Below are positions 16,733 to 26,761 of a stretch of 64,000 nt of DNA, piece by piece. The stretch is taken from contig NZ_WBXO01000005.1 of NCBI RefSeq assembly GCF_008933955.1, positions 1-64,000 on the forward strand, read 5' to 3'. Position 1 is the stretch's first letter. Each line of letters starts with the position of its first letter. The stretch is from Heliorestis acidaminivorans (GTDB lineage: Bacteria > Bacillota > Desulfitobacteriia > Heliobacteriales > Heliobacteriaceae). Below the pieces are notes generated by a model. That model was not told the origin of the DNA. It made no database searches and was given only the letters and a program-made list of their open reading frames with translations. The position numbers were made by a program, and so were the translations under genes.

Positions 16733-18484
16733 ATGGATAAGAAGTTTATTGTAGTCGGTGGTGGCTTAGCAGGCTTAATGGCTACAATCAAGATTTGTGA
16801 AGCCGGTGGAAAAGTAGATCTCTTTTCCTTAGTCTCTGTAAAACGTTCTCACTCCGTCTGTGCTCAAGGTGGCATTAACGGTGCCGTTAATACAAAAGGT
16901 GAAGGCGACTCTCCAGCTGAACATTTTGATGATACAGTTTATGGTGGCGATTTTTTAGCGAATCAACCACCTGTAAAAGCTATGTGTGATGCTGCACCTG
17001 GCATTATCTACATGTTAGATCGTATGGGCGTTATGTTTAATAGAACGCCAGAAGGTTTGCTTGACTTCCGTCGCTTTGGTGGTACCAAGCATAACCGTAC
17101 CGCTTTTGCTGGCGCTACGACAGGCCAACAGCTCCTTTACGCATTAGATGAACAAGTCCGTCGCTGGGAAGTGGAAGGTCGCGTTACTAAGTACGAAGGC
17201 TGGGATTACCTATCTGCTGTCCTCGACTCAGAAGGGCAATGTCGTGGTATTACAGCTCAAAATATGACTACTATGGAGATCAAAGCTTTCCGTGGCGAAG
17301 CTGTTATTCTAGCTACCGGTGGCATTGGTATGGTTTTTGGTCGATCCACTAACTCCACTATTAACACAGGCTCTCCCCAAGCTTCAGCTTACCAGCAAGG
17401 TGTCTACTATAGTAACGGTGAAATGATTCAGGTTCACCCCACGGCTATTCCTGGTGACGACAAGTTACGTCTCATGTCAGAGTCAGCACGTGGTGAGGGT
17501 GGCCGAGTTTGGACTTATAAAGACGGCAAGCCTTGGTACTTCTTAGAAGAATGGTACCCCGCCTATGGTAACCTTGTTCCTCGTGACGTAGCTACAAGAG
17601 CTATCTATAAAGTTTGTTACGAGCTCAAGCTTGGTGTTGACGGAGAACCTATGGTCTACCTCGATCTATCTCACATCGACTCTAAGCTCTTAGATCGTAA
17701 GCTTGGCGGCATTATCGAGATTTATGAAAAGTTCGTTGGTGACGATCCACGAAAAGTACCGATGAAGATCTTCCCTGGCATGCATTACACCATGGGCGGT
17801 CTCTGGACCGACTATGATGGTATGACTAATATTCCTGGTCTCTTTGCTAGTGGTGAAGCGGAATATCAGTACCATGGTGCTAACCGTCTAGGTGCTAACT
17901 CCTTACTGTCTGCTATTTACGGCGGTATGGTCTCAGGTCCGTCCGTATTGAAGTACGCTTCAGGATTGAAAAAATCAGCTCAAGATATTCCTCAATCTGT
18001 ATTTGATGCCGAAGTAAAAGTACAGCAAGCAAAAATGGATAAAATCTTCAAAATGCAGGGCAATGAGAACCCCTATGTATTGCATAAAGAGTTAGGCGAA
18101 TTAATGACGGAGTATGTTACGATTATTCGGATAAACAAAAATCTCCAAAAAGCTGATGAAAAAATTCAAGAGCTTATGGAGAGATATCATAAGATTGGTC
18201 TGCCAGATTCTGCAAGACATGACAATCAATCGGCTATCTTTACGCGTCATCTTTGGAACATGCTAGAGTTAGGTCGCGCCATTACAATTGGAGCTTTGCT
18301 TCGTAATGAAAGTCGTGGCTCTCACTATAAGCCTGAGTTCCCAGAACGTGATGATGAGCAGTTCATGAAAACTACGATGGCTCGTTGGAGTGCCGATGGC
18401 CCAATTATTTCCTATGAAGATGTGGACGTCTCACTAATCAAGCCACGACCCCGCCGTTATGACGTGGACAAGGAGGCGAAGTGA
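16733..18484 (+). CDS. sdhA: Succinate dehydrogenase/fumarate reductase flavoprotein subunit
   Basis: 583 residues. GGGLAGLMA binds FAD; the His in SHSVCAQGGINGA is the covalent flavin attachment site; HPTAIPG and GRV/RDVATRAI supply catalytic residues; GLFASGEAEYQYHGANRLGA is the conserved C-terminal flavin segment. Interconverts succinate and fumarate on the cytoplasmic face. In an anaerobe with an upstream 2-oxoacid oxidoreductase and downstream propionyl-CoA genes it may run either way. It overlaps sdhB by 4 bases (GTGA). Confidence 0.95.
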   Translation: MDKKFIVVGGGLAGLMATIKICEAGGKVDLFSLVSVKRSHSVCAQGGINGAVNTKGEGDSPAEHFDDTVYGGDFLANQPPVKAMCDAAPGIIYMLDRMGVMFNRTPEGLLDFRRFGGTKHNRTAFAGATTGQQLLYALDEQVRRWEVEGRVTKYEGWDYLSAVLDSEGQCRGITAQNMTTMEIKAFRGEAVILATGGIGMVFGRSTNSTINTGSPQASAYQQGVYYSNGEMIQVHPTAIPGDDKLRLMSESARGEGGRVWTYKDGKPWYFLEEWYPAYGNLVPRDVATRAIYKVCYELKLGVDGEPMVYLDLSHIDSKLLDRKLGGIIEIYEKFVGDDPRKVPMKIFPGMHYTMGGLWTDYDGMTNIPGLFASGEAEYQYHGANRLGANSLLSAIYGGMVSGPSVLKYASGLKKSAQDIPQSVFDAEVKVQQAKMDKIFKMQGNENPYVLHKELGELMTEYVTIIRINKNLQKADEKIQELMERYHKIGLPDSARHDNQSAIFTRHLWNMLELGRAITIGALLRNESRGSHYKPEFPERDDEQFMKTTMARWSADGPIISYEDVDVSLIKPRPRRYDVDKEAK

Positions 18485-19233
18485 TTATGGGAGAAACGAT
18501 AAAATTACGAGTCAAAAGACAAGATAATCCAGAAGCATCGCCTCGCTGGGACGATTTTGAAATTCCTTACCGCAAAAACCTCAACGTAATTGCTATGTTG
18601 ATGCATATTCAAAAAAATCCTGTCTTAGCTAACGGTCAAAAGACTGCACCAGTAGTTTATGAGTGCAACTGCTTAGAAGAAGTTTGTGGTGCTTGCACCA
18701 TGATCATTAATGGTAAACCACAACAAGCTTGCTCCGCTCTTGTAGATCAGCTACAAAAGCCAATTACTTTGGAGCCTTTAACAAAATTCCCTGTACTTCG
18801 TGATCTCCATGTAGATCGCAACAAAATGTTTGAAAACTTGAAGAAAGTAAAAGGCTGGATTGACATTGATGGAACCTACGACTTAGGACCAGGACCTCGT
18901 ATGGCACCAAAGACACAGGAGTGGGCTTACCCGCTCTCACGTTGCATGACCTGCGGTTGCTGTGCTGAGGCTTGTCCTAATTACAATGAAAAAAGTGATT
19001 TTATGGGACCGGCAGCGATTTCACAAGTTCGTCTTTTTAATGCCCATCCAACTGGGTCTATGCAAAAGGATGATCGACTAGATGCCATTATGGACAAAGG
19101 CGGTATCAGTGACTGTGGCAATGCCCAGAACTGTGTTCAAGTTTGTCCGAAAGAAATTCCTTTGACCACATCGATAGCTGATATGGGTAAAGATACAGTA
19201 AAACGATGGATTTCCAGAGCTTTACGAGCCTAG
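18481..19233 (+). CDS. sdhB: Succinate dehydrogenase/fumarate reductase iron-sulfur subunit
   Basis: 250 residues with three Fe-S clusters: [2Fe-2S] ligands in ECNCLEEVCGACTM plus the later ACSAL cysteine, [4Fe-4S] in CMTCGCCAEACP, and [3Fe-4S] in CGNAQNCVQVCP. GTG 18481 overlaps the sdhA stop; ATG 18487 is also possible, since AGGAGG lies 4 bases from GTG and 10 from ATG. Electrons pass from FADH2 through these clusters to the b haems of SdhC. Confidence 0.94.
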   Translation: MIMGETIKLRVKRQDNPEASPRWDDFEIPYRKNLNVIAMLMHIQKNPVLANGQKTAPVVYECNCLEEVCGACTMIINGKPQQACSALVDQLQKPITLEPLTKFPVLRDLHVDRNKMFENLKKVKGWIDIDGTYDLGPGPRMAPKTQEWAYPLSRCMTCGCCAEACPNYNEKSDFMGPAAISQVRLFNAHPTGSMQKDDRLDAIMDKGGISDCGNAQNCVQVCPKEIPLTTSIADMGKDTVKRWISRALRA

Positions 19234-19267
19234 GCGTAATTTAAGCTATTCCGGGGTAACTTAAGGA

Positions 19268-19299
19268 GGTATGATCCTGTAATAATACAGGGTCATACC
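19268..19299 (+). terminator. Hairpin after sdhB
   Basis: ggtatgatcctgta (19268-19281) pairs with tacagggtcatacc (19286-19299), one mismatch, short loop. No T-tract, so it may be a 3'-stabiliser of the sdh mRNA. Confidence 0.45.
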
Positions 19300-19319
19300 C
19301 CAATTGGACATAGCAATGT

Positions 19320-19441
19320 GGCCTGAGTTTTCCTTTGCTGTTGTGGGATGAAGATTCTCAGGCTTAATCAATGCAATGTATTGCATTGATCAGGTCTGTT
19401 TATTTTTGTTCTGCACAGTTAACGGGAACTCAGGCCTTTTT
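19320..19441 (+). terminator. Structured terminator/leader between sdhB and sucC
   Basis: ggcctgagtt (19320-19329) pairs perfectly with aactcaggcc (19427-19436), which is followed by TTTTT: a terminator stem closing a 97-nt interior. The same left arm can instead pair with ctcaggc at 19357-19363. Inside lies a palindrome atcaatgcaatg/tattgcattgat (19367-19390). It could simply end the sdh transcript, or act as an attenuator in a suc leader. Confidence 0.55.
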
Positions 19442-19568
19442 GCATAGATGCTTTTTTTCACAACATCTTCGATAACATTCCAGGGCAAGAAACACTTTTT
19501 TGTCAACCTTTGGCTGTTATTATTAAGTTACGAAGATGTATTTATGAACGAGGAGGTTTTCTCATACC

Positions 19569-20696
19569 GTGAAGTGCTTTGAATACATGGGCAAAGAACT
19601 GTTCGCTCAGTATGGAATCCCTGTTCCGTCCGGACGTATGGTAACAACGGCTGAAGAAGCAGAGAAAGTGGCCGCAGAAATCGGCCGTCCTGTTGTTGTT
19701 AAGTCGCAGGTTCTATCGGGCAAAAGAGGTAAAGCTGGAGGCATTAAGTTTGCTGATACACCAGCTGAAGCAAAGAGTGCCGCTAAAGAAATTTTAGCAA
19801 TGACTGTGCAAGGTCTCCCAGTAAATCGGTTGCTTGTCGAAGAGAAGCTGAAAATAGAAAGTGAAATATATGTGGCCATCACAATTGATGGGGCATCTAA
19901 GGCACCAGTCTTGATCACTTCAGCCAAAGGCGGCATGGATATTGAAGAACAAGCAGAAGAAGACATCGTGAAAGTTCACCTAGATGTCTTCTTGGGATTA
20001 CAACCTTTTATGGCTAAAGAACTAGCAAGAAAAATTGGTCTAAAAGGCGCCTTAGCAAAAAGTTATAGTGATGTTGTTCAGAAAATGTATCGTTGCATGA
20101 TTGAAAAAGACGCAGAACTAGTAGAGATTAACCCACTCGTCGTATCAGGTGAGCAAGTTATTGCCGCTGATGCCAAGGTGACAATTGATGACAGTGCTCT
20201 GTATCGCCAGAAAGATATTGAGTATGTCGATGAAGATATGACAGAAGTTGAAAAGCTAGCTCGCGATGCTGGTATCGGTTCTTTCGTAGAATTAGGTGGC
20301 GACATTGCTGTTATGGCTAATGGTGCAGGAATTACCATGGGTACTTTAGATATGGTGCAATTGTTCGGCGGTGAACCAGCTAACTTTATGGATGCTGGTG
20401 GCGGCACCGGTGTAGAAGGAACAGCTAAAGCTATTGAGATTCTATTAGCTCAGAATCCTAAAGTAATTTTTATCAACATCTTCGGTGGAATCACTCGTTG
20501 CGATGATGTTGCCAAAGCCCTCGTTTATGTGAAGGAAAACAAAGGCATTCCTGTACCTGTTGTGGTGCGCATGGTCGGTACGAATGAACAAGAAGGTGTT
20601 GCCATTCTGAAAGAAGCAGGCTTTGAAGCCTACAGGGATATGAAGACAGCGGCGCAAAAAGCTGTAGATCTTTCCAAAACTGGGGGTGCTGAATAG
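19569..20696 (+). CDS. sucC: Succinate-CoA ligase beta subunit
   Basis: 375 residues, normal for the ADP/GDP-forming ligase. The N-terminal ATP-grasp domain begins MKCFEYMGKELF and contains GRPVVVKSQVLSGKRGKAGG; the C-terminal CoA-ligase part contains FINIFGGITRCDD. With SucD it interconverts succinate + CoA + NTP and succinyl-CoA. GTG 19569 has AGGAGG 12 bases upstream, a long spacing but the only start that gives the conserved N-terminus. It feeds succinyl-CoA to the mutase encoded downstream. Confidence 0.95.
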   Translation: MKCFEYMGKELFAQYGIPVPSGRMVTTAEEAEKVAAEIGRPVVVKSQVLSGKRGKAGGIKFADTPAEAKSAAKEILAMTVQGLPVNRLLVEEKLKIESEIYVAITIDGASKAPVLITSAKGGMDIEEQAEEDIVKVHLDVFLGLQPFMAKELARKIGLKGALAKSYSDVVQKMYRCMIEKDAELVEINPLVVSGEQVIAADAKVTIDDSALYRQKDIEYVDEDMTEVEKLARDAGIGSFVELGGDIAVMANGAGITMGTLDMVQLFGGEPANFMDAGGGTGVEGTAKAIEILLAQNPKVIFINIFGGITRCDDVAKALVYVKENKGIPVPVVVRMVGTNEQEGVAILKEAGFEAYRDMKTAAQKAVDLSKTGGAE

Positions 20697-20698
20697 TC

Positions 20699-21562
20699 AT
20701 GGCGATTCTAGTTAATGAGCAATCTAAAGTTCTCATTCAAGGGATTACAGGTAAGCAAGGTACTTTCCATCTAAAAAAGATGCAAGAGTTCGGCACGACT
20801 GTAGTTGCCGGTGTAGCACCTGGTAAAGGCGGTCGTATTCACGAAGGAGTACCGCTTTATGAAACTGTTTTTGAAGCTGTAGAAGCTCATCCCATAGATG
20901 CTACAGTCCTCTTTATACCAGCACCTTATTGTAAAGATGCGGCTTTAGAAGCCATAGAAGCAGGTATCAAAGTTATTGTCATTATCACAGAACATATACC
21001 TGTGATGGACGAATTGATTATTGTTAATCGGGCTAAGATGAAAGGTGTTACCATCATCGGCCCTAATACCTTCGGTATGGCTTCTTGGAAGTGTAAACTT
21101 GGCATTTTGCCTAACGTAGCTTTCTCTCAAGGTCCAGTAGGTGTAGTTGCTCGATCTGGAACCTTGACTTATGAAATTGTAGGCTCTTTAACTAGTGAAG
21201 GTATTGGCCAGACAAGCGTCGTCGGACTCGGTGGCGACCGCGTGCCAGGCACGAACTTTGTTGATATGCTCAAACTTTTTGAAGCCGATCCAGAGACTAA
21301 AGCAGTTATCCTTGTTGGAGAAATCGGTGGTAATGCAGAAGAAGAAGCTTCTGAATATATCAAAACTATGTCTAAGCCTGTAGTTGCCTACCTAGCAGGA
21401 AAAAGTGCACCACCAGGAAAAAGAATGGGACATGCTGGTGCGATTATAGAACGCGGTAAGGGCACTTACGAAGGCAAAGTTAAGGCTCTAACAGAAGCAG
21501 GAGCTCAAGTTGCTACTTTCCCTTATGAAGTAGTTGATAAGATTAAAGCCTTATTGAAATAG
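20699..21562 (+). CDS. sucD: Succinate-CoA ligase alpha subunit
   Basis: 287 residues. The N-terminal Rossmann domain binds CoA (QGITGKQGTFH), IGPNTFG is conserved, and the His in GKRMGHAGAI is the phosphorylated catalytic residue. The start lies 2 bases after the sucC stop, so the subunits are co-translated. Confidence 0.95.
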   Translation: MAILVNEQSKVLIQGITGKQGTFHLKKMQEFGTTVVAGVAPGKGGRIHEGVPLYETVFEAVEAHPIDATVLFIPAPYCKDAALEAIEAGIKVIVIITEHIPVMDELIIVNRAKMKGVTIIGPNTFGMASWKCKLGILPNVAFSQGPVGVVARSGTLTYEIVGSLTSEGIGQTSVVGLGGDRVPGTNFVDMLKLFEADPETKAVILVGEIGGNAEEEASEYIKTMSKPVVAYLAGKSAPPGKRMGHAGAIIERGKGTYEGKVKALTEAGAQVATFPYEVVDKIKALLK

Positions 21563-21593
21563 CCTCTTAGCCTTTAACTTTTTGGGAAGGCGG

Positions 21594-21664
21594 GGTGTAA
21601 TGACCTGTTCGCTAAGGGTTACAGGGCGACGGCACAGGCAAAGTGCTCACTAAGTCATTACACC
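21594..21664 (+). ncRNA. Candidate structured RNA element upstream of the mutase genes
   Basis: ggtgtaatgac (21594-21604) pairs perfectly with gtcattacacc (21654-21664) to close a 49-nt interior in which ctgt/acag and other short helices can form. The region sits in the 327-base gap between sucD and a B12-dependent mutase gene. I could not match it to the cobalamin riboswitch core or another known class. Confidence 0.4.
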
Positions 21665-21798
21665 ACAGTGCTTGCCAATGAGTTCATGTCTTAAAAAAGT
21701 CGATAGCTTCACTAATATAAGTCTTCGACAAAGAGGCTTTTTGCTTAAGGGTACTTGGTTTAGCAGATAAAGGATAAGAAAAAGTGAAATAGATACCC

Positions 21799-21851
21799 GA
21801 AGGCGATGGGTACGACATACTACCCTGGTAGCGATCGTGCCCATCGCCTTC
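21799..21851 (+). promoter_or_regulatory. Long hairpin just upstream of the mutase large-subunit gene
   Basis: gaaggcgatggg (21799-21810) pairs with cccatcgccttc (21840-21851), extended by acga/tcgt, and its 3' side ends about 20 bases before the ribosome binding site. No T-run, so it is not a plain intrinsic terminator. Confidence 0.45.
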
Positions 21852-21889
21852 TCACATATACAATGCCATGAGGGAGGTATGATGTTTTC

Positions 21890-23563
21890 ATGTTCGATCC
21901 CAAGGAACTAGAAAGACTGAAGCAGTCAAAGGAACAGTGGAAAGAGAACAAAGTTTCTAAAGTTACTCAACGATTCCCCGAACGGCGCTCAGAATTTAAG
22001 ACAGATAGTGATATCCCTGTAGATACTGTTTACACGCCTGATGATCTTGGTGTTTTCAATCACGATGAAAAGTTAGGATTGCCTGGTGAGTACCCTTATA
22101 CACGTGGTGTACAACCTAATATGTACCGCGGTCGTCACTGGACGATGCGCCAATATGCTGGTTTTGGTACGGCAGAGGAGACGAATAAACGCTTCCGTTA
22201 TCTGCTAGATCAAGGGCAGACTGGACTTTCTTGTGCCTTCGATTTACCAACACAGATCGGCTATGATTCCGATAGTGACCTAGCTCAAGGTGAAATCGGT
22301 AAAGTAGGCGTTGCTATTGATACGCTTGCTGATATGGAAATTCTTTTTGACCAGATACCTCTAGACAAGGTTTCTACTTCTATGACTATTAACGCACCAG
22401 CGGCTGTTTTATTAGCTATGTACATTGCAGTAGCAGAAAAACAAGGTGTAAGTGCTGAAAAACTGAACGGTACAATTCAGAATGATATTCTAAAAGAGTA
22501 TATTGCGCGTGGCACATATATCTTCCCACCCGAGCCTTCCATGCGCCTCATTACCGATATTTTTGCCTACTGTGCAGAGCAAGTGCCGAACTGGAATACT
22601 ATCTCTATTTCCGGTTATCACATTCGCGAAGCCGGTTCTACAGCGGCGCAAGAGATTGCTTTTACGTTAGCAGATGGTATTGCTTATGTGCAAGCGGCCA
22701 TTGATGCAGGCCTTGATGTGGACAAGTTCGCCCCAAGACTATCGTTCTTCTTCAATGCCCACTTGAACTTTTTTGAAGAAGTAGCTAAGTTCCGAGCGGC
22801 TCGTCGTCTCTGGGCTAAGATTATGAAAGAACGCTTTGGTGCTAAGAATCCTAAGTCTTTAATGCTTCGTTTCCATACACAGACAGCAGGCTCTACTTTG
22901 ACAGCGCAACAACCTGATGTGAATATAATGCGTGTTGCTTATCAAGCGTTAATGGCTGTTCTAGGAGGCACACAATCTCTACACACTAACTCTCGTGATG
23001 AAGCATTAGCCTTACCTAGTGAAGAATCAGTACTCATTGCTTTGCGGACTCAGCAAGTTATTGGTTACGAAATTGGCGTAGCTGATACAGTTGATCCACT
23101 AGGTGGTTCTTACCATGTAGAGTATCTAACGGATGAACTTGAGAAGAAAGCTATGGAGTACATTAGCAAAATTGACGACATGGGTGGCGCTCCTAACGCT
23201 ATTGAGTTTATGCAAAGAGAGATTCAAGCAAGCGCTTACAAATACCAGCAAGATATAGAATCAGAAGAACGTATTGTAGTTGGTGTTAACAAATTTATTA
23301 TGAAGCAAGAGCCACCGAAAGATCTGCTTCGAGTCGATCCAGCTTTAGGTGAATCCCAAAAAGCTAAACTTAAGCATGTAAAAGAAAATCGTGATCATGC
23401 CCGTGTTCATGAGGCTTTAGAGCGGATTAGAGTGACAGCTCAAAGTAACGAGAACTTAATGCCAGTCATTATTGAGGCTGTAAAAGAATACGCTTCTCTG
23501 GGTGAAATCTGCGGTGTCCTGCGTGACGTCTATGGCGAATATCGTCAACAGATCATTTTCTAG
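21890..23563 (+). CDS. Methylmalonyl-CoA mutase large (catalytic) subunit
   Basis: 557 residues, the substrate-binding TIM barrel without the C-terminal B12 domain, as in two-part mutases. Conserved blocks include [55 protein letters not shown] and [11 protein letters not shown]. It interconverts methylmalonyl-CoA and succinyl-CoA using adenosylcobalamin supplied by the partner encoded 21 bases downstream. ATG 21890 has GGGAGGT 11 bases upstream. The chaperone GTPase MeaB often found beside such genes is not in this window. Confidence 0.93.
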   Translation: MFDPKELERLKQSKEQWKENKVSKVTQRFPERRSEFKTDSDIPVDTVYTPDDLGVFNHDEKLGLPGEYPYTRGVQPNMYRGRHWTMRQYAGFGTAEETNKRFRYLLDQGQTGLSCAFDLPTQIGYDSDSDLAQGEIGKVGVAIDTLADMEILFDQIPLDKVSTSMTINAPAAVLLAMYIAVAEKQGVSAEKLNGTIQNDILKEYIARGTYIFPPEPSMRLITDIFAYCAEQVPNWNTISISGYHIREAGSTAAQEIAFTLADGIAYVQAAIDAGLDVDKFAPRLSFFFNAHLNFFEEVAKFRAARRLWAKIMKERFGAKNPKSLMLRFHTQTAGSTLTAQQPDVNIMRVAYQALMAVLGGTQSLHTNSRDEALALPSEESVLIALRTQQVIGYEIGVADTVDPLGGSYHVEYLTDELEKKAMEYISKIDDMGGAPNAIEFMQREIQASAYKYQQDIESEERIVVGVNKFIMKQEPPKDLLRVDPALGESQKAKLKHVKENRDHARVHEALERIRVTAQSNENLMPVIIEAVKEYASLGEICGVLRDVYGEYRQQIIF

Positions 23564-23584
23564 CTTTCAAGGAGGGTTGTCTTT

Positions 23585-24400
23585 ATGAACCGCAAGCCAA
23601 TTCGCGTTGTTGTAGCCAAACCTGGTCTAGATGGTCACGATAGAGGTGCTAAAGTTATTGCTCAAGCTCTTCGAGACGCAGGAATGGAAGTTATCTATAC
23701 AGGACTTCGTCAAACGCCTGATCAAATTGTTGAGGTAGCCATACAAGAAGACGTGCAGGTTATCGCCCTTAGTTCATTGTCGGGTGCTCATCTACATCTC
23801 TTCCCACCAGTAGTTCAGAAATTAAGAGAACAAAACATTCACGATGTGTTGGTCCTTGGCGGTGGAGTTATTCCTGATGAAGATATTCCTGTCTTACAAG
23901 ATGCAGGAATACCGGCGATCTTCACACCAGGAGCTTCCACCAAAGACGTGGTTCGATATATTCAAGAACACTTTTACGGACCTCAAGAAAAGCCTAAAGT
24001 GCAAAAAATTGATCACATAGGTATTGCCGTAAAAGATTTACAACAGGCTATTGATTTTTATGAAAATGTAATCGGTATCAAATGCACCATGATTGAAGAA
24101 GTTCCCGATCAGAAAGTAAAAGTTGCCTTCCTACCAACAGGTGATTCAGAAGTAGAGCTCTTAGAGTCCACTGATCCCGACGGCCCTGTAGCCAAATTCA
24201 TTGCCAAAAACGGCGAAGGCATGCACCACATTGCCTACCGCGTTGACAACTTAGAAGCAAAGTTAGAAGAGCTAAAGAGAGCTGGCGTGCCCTTAATTGA
24301 CCAGAAACCTCGTCGTGGTGCTGGTGGTGCTATGATTGCTTTCTTACATCCCAAGGGAACATTTGGTCATCTTGTGGAGCTTTGTCAGAGGGAAGACTAA
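23585..24400 (+). CDS. Fusion: mutase B12-binding subunit + methylmalonyl-CoA epimerase
   Basis: Residues 4-131 are the cobalamin-binding domain of methylmalonyl-CoA mutase: His18 in LDGHDRG is the lower cobalt ligand, with SSLSGAH and VLGGGVIP lining the nucleotide pocket. Residues 140-268 are a complete vicinal-oxygen-chelate epimerase with likely metal ligands His144 (IDHIGIAV), Glu191 (VELLE), His215 (GMHHIAYRV) and Glu265 (HLVELCQ). In most organisms these are separate genes. The fusion would place the (S)/(R) epimerisation next to the mutase. ATG with AAGGAGGG 8 bases before it; no internal stop between the parts. Confidence 0.92.
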   Translation: MNRKPIRVVVAKPGLDGHDRGAKVIAQALRDAGMEVIYTGLRQTPDQIVEVAIQEDVQVIALSSLSGAHLHLFPPVVQKLREQNIHDVLVLGGGVIPDEDIPVLQDAGIPAIFTPGASTKDVVRYIQEHFYGPQEKPKVQKIDHIGIAVKDLQQAIDFYENVIGIKCTMIEEVPDQKVKVAFLPTGDSEVELLESTDPDGPVAKFIAKNGEGMHHIAYRVDNLEAKLEELKRAGVPLIDQKPRRGAGGAMIAFLHPKGTFGHLVELCQRED

Positions 24401-24430
24401 ACGCAATAATCGATGGGAGGTCGCTAGCCC

Positions 24431-25966
24431 TTGAACATGGAAGAACGTTTGGCTCAGCTAGAGAAATACCGCGAAAAGATCAAAGGTGGCGGAGGACCGA
24501 AAAGGATCGCCAAACAACACGAATCAGGCAAACTTACAGCACGGGAACGGATTGAAATCCTTCTCGATGAAGGTTCCTTCGTGGAAGTTGGTGTTTTTGT
24601 TGGTAAGTCAGATCTAGCCAACTTAGAAAACCCTGGTGAAGGTGTTGTTGTCGGACAAGGTACGATCGATGGTCGTCTAGTCTATGTCTATGCTCAAGAC
24701 TTTACCGTATCTGGTGGTTCTCTTTCCAAAGCCCATGCTGATAAAATCTGCAAAGTTATGGACTTAGCTCTCAAAAACGGAGCACCCTGCATTGGTCTGA
24801 ATGACTCTGGTGGCGCTCGTATTCAAGAAGGTGTAGACTCTCTCGATGGCTATGGTAATATTTTTTACCGTAACACCATCTCTTCCGGTGTTATTCCCCA
24901 GATTTCCGCTATCTTAGGTCCTTGTGCAGGCGGTGCTGTTTATTCACCGGCCTTAACTGATTTCATATTTATGGTCAATGGCATTTCTCGGATGTTTATC
25001 ACAGGACCACAAGTTATCAAAGCTGTTACAGGTGAAGATGTTTCAGCGGAAGAGCTCGGTGGAGCACTTACGCACAATCAGAAATCTGGTGTAGCTCACT
25101 TTCTGGCTGAAAGTGAAGAAGAGTCCTTCCAGCAGATACGGACACTATTGTCTTATCTACCTTCTAACAACATGGAAGATCCTCCTATGGCCGCTCCTGT
25201 AGCGCCTGAACTAGATCCTGAAGAACTGCTAAGCATTATTCCCGATAGTCCTAATCAGGGCTACGACATGCGTGATGTTTTAATGCGCATCGTAGACGGT
25301 GGCTCTTACTTTGAAGTTCAGCCACTATGGGCTCAAAATGGTATTACTGCTTTCGGTCGTATAAATGGCCGTCCTGTCGGTATCTTAGCTAACCAACCAA
25401 AAGTTCTTGCTGGCTGTCTTGATATTGACGTGTCTGATAAACTTGCTCGCTTTGTGCGCTTCTGTAATGCATTTAACATTCCATTGTTAACTTTCGAAGA
25501 TGTGCCTGGTTTCTTACCAGGAACGAATCAAGAATATGGCGGTATTATCCGTCATGGTGCTAAGATGCTGTATGCTTACTCTGAAGCAACAGTACCTAAG
25601 ATTACAATTATCTTACGCAAAGCCTATGGCGGTGCTTATCTGGCCATGTGTGGTAAACCACTCGGTTGCGATGTTGCTTTTGCTTGGCCAACGGCTGAAA
25701 TTGCTGTTATGGGCCCAGAAGGGGCCGCAAACATTATCTACCGCAAGGAAATTGAAAATGCCGACGATCCGATTGCTATGCGCCAGGAAATGGTACAGCG
25801 TTATCGGGACGAGGTTTCCAATCCCTTTATTGCAACAGCTCGCGGTTATGTAGAGGATATCATTGATCCTAGAGAAACACGGAGTCGTCTTGTAGCAACT
25901 TTAGAGGCCCTTGCTAACAAGCGTGAAAGCAGACCAGTTAAAAAGAACGGGAACATTCCTGTATAA
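24431..25966 (+). CDS. mmdA: Methylmalonyl-CoA carboxyltransferase 12S / decarboxylase alpha-type subunit
   Basis: 511 residues of the acyl-CoA carboxyltransferase family with the two crotonase-like halves: [20 protein letters not shown] and [15 protein letters not shown] in the first, [16 protein letters not shown] in the second. It moves the carboxyl group between biotin and propionyl-CoA/methylmalonyl-CoA. With a free biotin carrier and a 5S-type gene following, a transcarboxylase rather than a sodium-pumping decarboxylase is the better guess: no beta-subunit membrane pump is present. TTG 24431 has GGGAGG 10 bases before it; ATG 24437 is the alternative. Confidence 0.9.
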   Translation: MNMEERLAQLEKYREKIKGGGGPKRIAKQHESGKLTARERIEILLDEGSFVEVGVFVGKSDLANLENPGEGVVVGQGTIDGRLVYVYAQDFTVSGGSLSKAHADKICKVMDLALKNGAPCIGLNDSGGARIQEGVDSLDGYGNIFYRNTISSGVIPQISAILGPCAGGAVYSPALTDFIFMVNGISRMFITGPQVIKAVTGEDVSAEELGGALTHNQKSGVAHFLAESEEESFQQIRTLLSYLPSNNMEDPPMAAPVAPELDPEELLSIIPDSPNQGYDMRDVLMRIVDGGSYFEVQPLWAQNGITAFGRINGRPVGILANQPKVLAGCLDIDVSDKLARFVRFCNAFNIPLLTFEDVPGFLPGTNQEYGGIIRHGAKMLYAYSEATVPKITIILRKAYGGAYLAMCGKPLGCDVAFAWPTAEIAVMGPEGAANIIYRKEIENADDPIAMRQEMVQRYRDEVSNPFIATARGYVEDIIDPRETRSRLVATLEALANKRESRPVKKNGNIPV

Positions 25967-26005
25967 GCATCAACAATCCCGCTTCGGAAAGGAGTTGGGT
26001 TCATA

Positions 26006-26734
26006 TTGGTACGAACTAGACAAAGCGGTTTTCGTAGCCCCTTGAAATTAAAACAGGCTCAAGTAGCCGCCATGATCTGTGCTCAATGTTATGAACAAAT
26101 CGAAAAGCTAGACAAAAGCTCAGGTAGTAGCAGAACTTTTCGAGTGCTCCCTGCTGTAGGAACGACAAATTCACCCTGGTCTGGTAGAACTGGCTGGCGT
26201 GCTAGAGGTCGTGCTGAAGCATTAGGTCAAAAGAATACGGAACGTTCTATTGAAGACATTGCCAGGCAAGTTGCATCTTCGATGCCTGAGAGCGGGAGGG
26301 ACATATTTGTGAAGAGATTTAAAGTTCGTGTTGATAACCAAATGTTTTATGTAGAAGTAGAGGAGATCCCTGGTGAAGGTGAAGCTTTTGCTCCAACTGC
26401 TACGGCTACAGCAGTTCCAGCTACTGGGCCAGTAAAAAGTGCGCCTAAAGCGGCAGTACCAAAACCAGTAGCTCCCAAAGCTCCTGCACCTGCGAAAGCC
26501 GCTCCTGCACCAGCAGGTGGCGGAGGAGGCGTAACAGCGCCTATGCCAGGAACGATCATCGATGTAAGAGTAACAGTAGGACAGCAAGTGAATGCCGGAG
26601 ACACGGTAGTTGTTCTAGAAGCCATGAAAATGGAAAACGAAATGGCAGCTGATCAAAGCGGAACAGTTAAAGATATCCGCGTTAAGAAAGGTCAGGCTGT
26701 CAATGCGGGAGATGTATTAGTTATCATTGGCTAA
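26006..26734 (+). CDS. Biotin carboxyl carrier subunit with N-terminal extension
   Basis: The C-terminal part (from about residue 102) is a biotin carrier: [18 protein letters not shown], an Ala/Pro-rich linker, then the biotinyl domain with the target Lys in EAMKMENEM. The first 100 residues are unusual: a short helix ([18 protein letters not shown]) and an Arg/Gly-rich stretch ending [12 protein letters not shown], faintly recalling small accessory subunits of biotin-dependent decarboxylases. GTG 26309, preceded by GGGAGGG 10 bases upstream, could start a separate carrier protein in the same frame, so one gene may yield two products. TTG 26006 has AAAGGAG upstream. Confidence 0.85.
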   Translation: MVRTRQSGFRSPLKLKQAQVAAMICAQCYEQIEKLDKSSGSSRTFRVLPAVGTTNSPWSGRTGWRARGRAEALGQKNTERSIEDIARQVASSMPESGRDIFVKRFKVRVDNQMFYVEVEEIPGEGEAFAPTATATAVPATGPVKSAPKAAVPKPVAPKAPAPAKAAPAPAGGGGGVTAPMPGTIIDVRVTVGQQVNAGDTVVVLEAMKMENEMAADQSGTVKDIRVKKGQAVNAGDVLVIIG

Positions 26735-26761
26735 GACCAAAAGGTCAGGAGGAAAGCGAAG

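Noticed and set aside
21563..21889. Cobalamin riboswitch upstream of the B12-dependent mutase
   Set aside because: The B12-box and the typical core sequences were not found.
26222..26625. Minus-strand frames in the biotin carrier region
   Set aside because: They come from the Ala/Pro-rich linker codons of the plus-strand gene.
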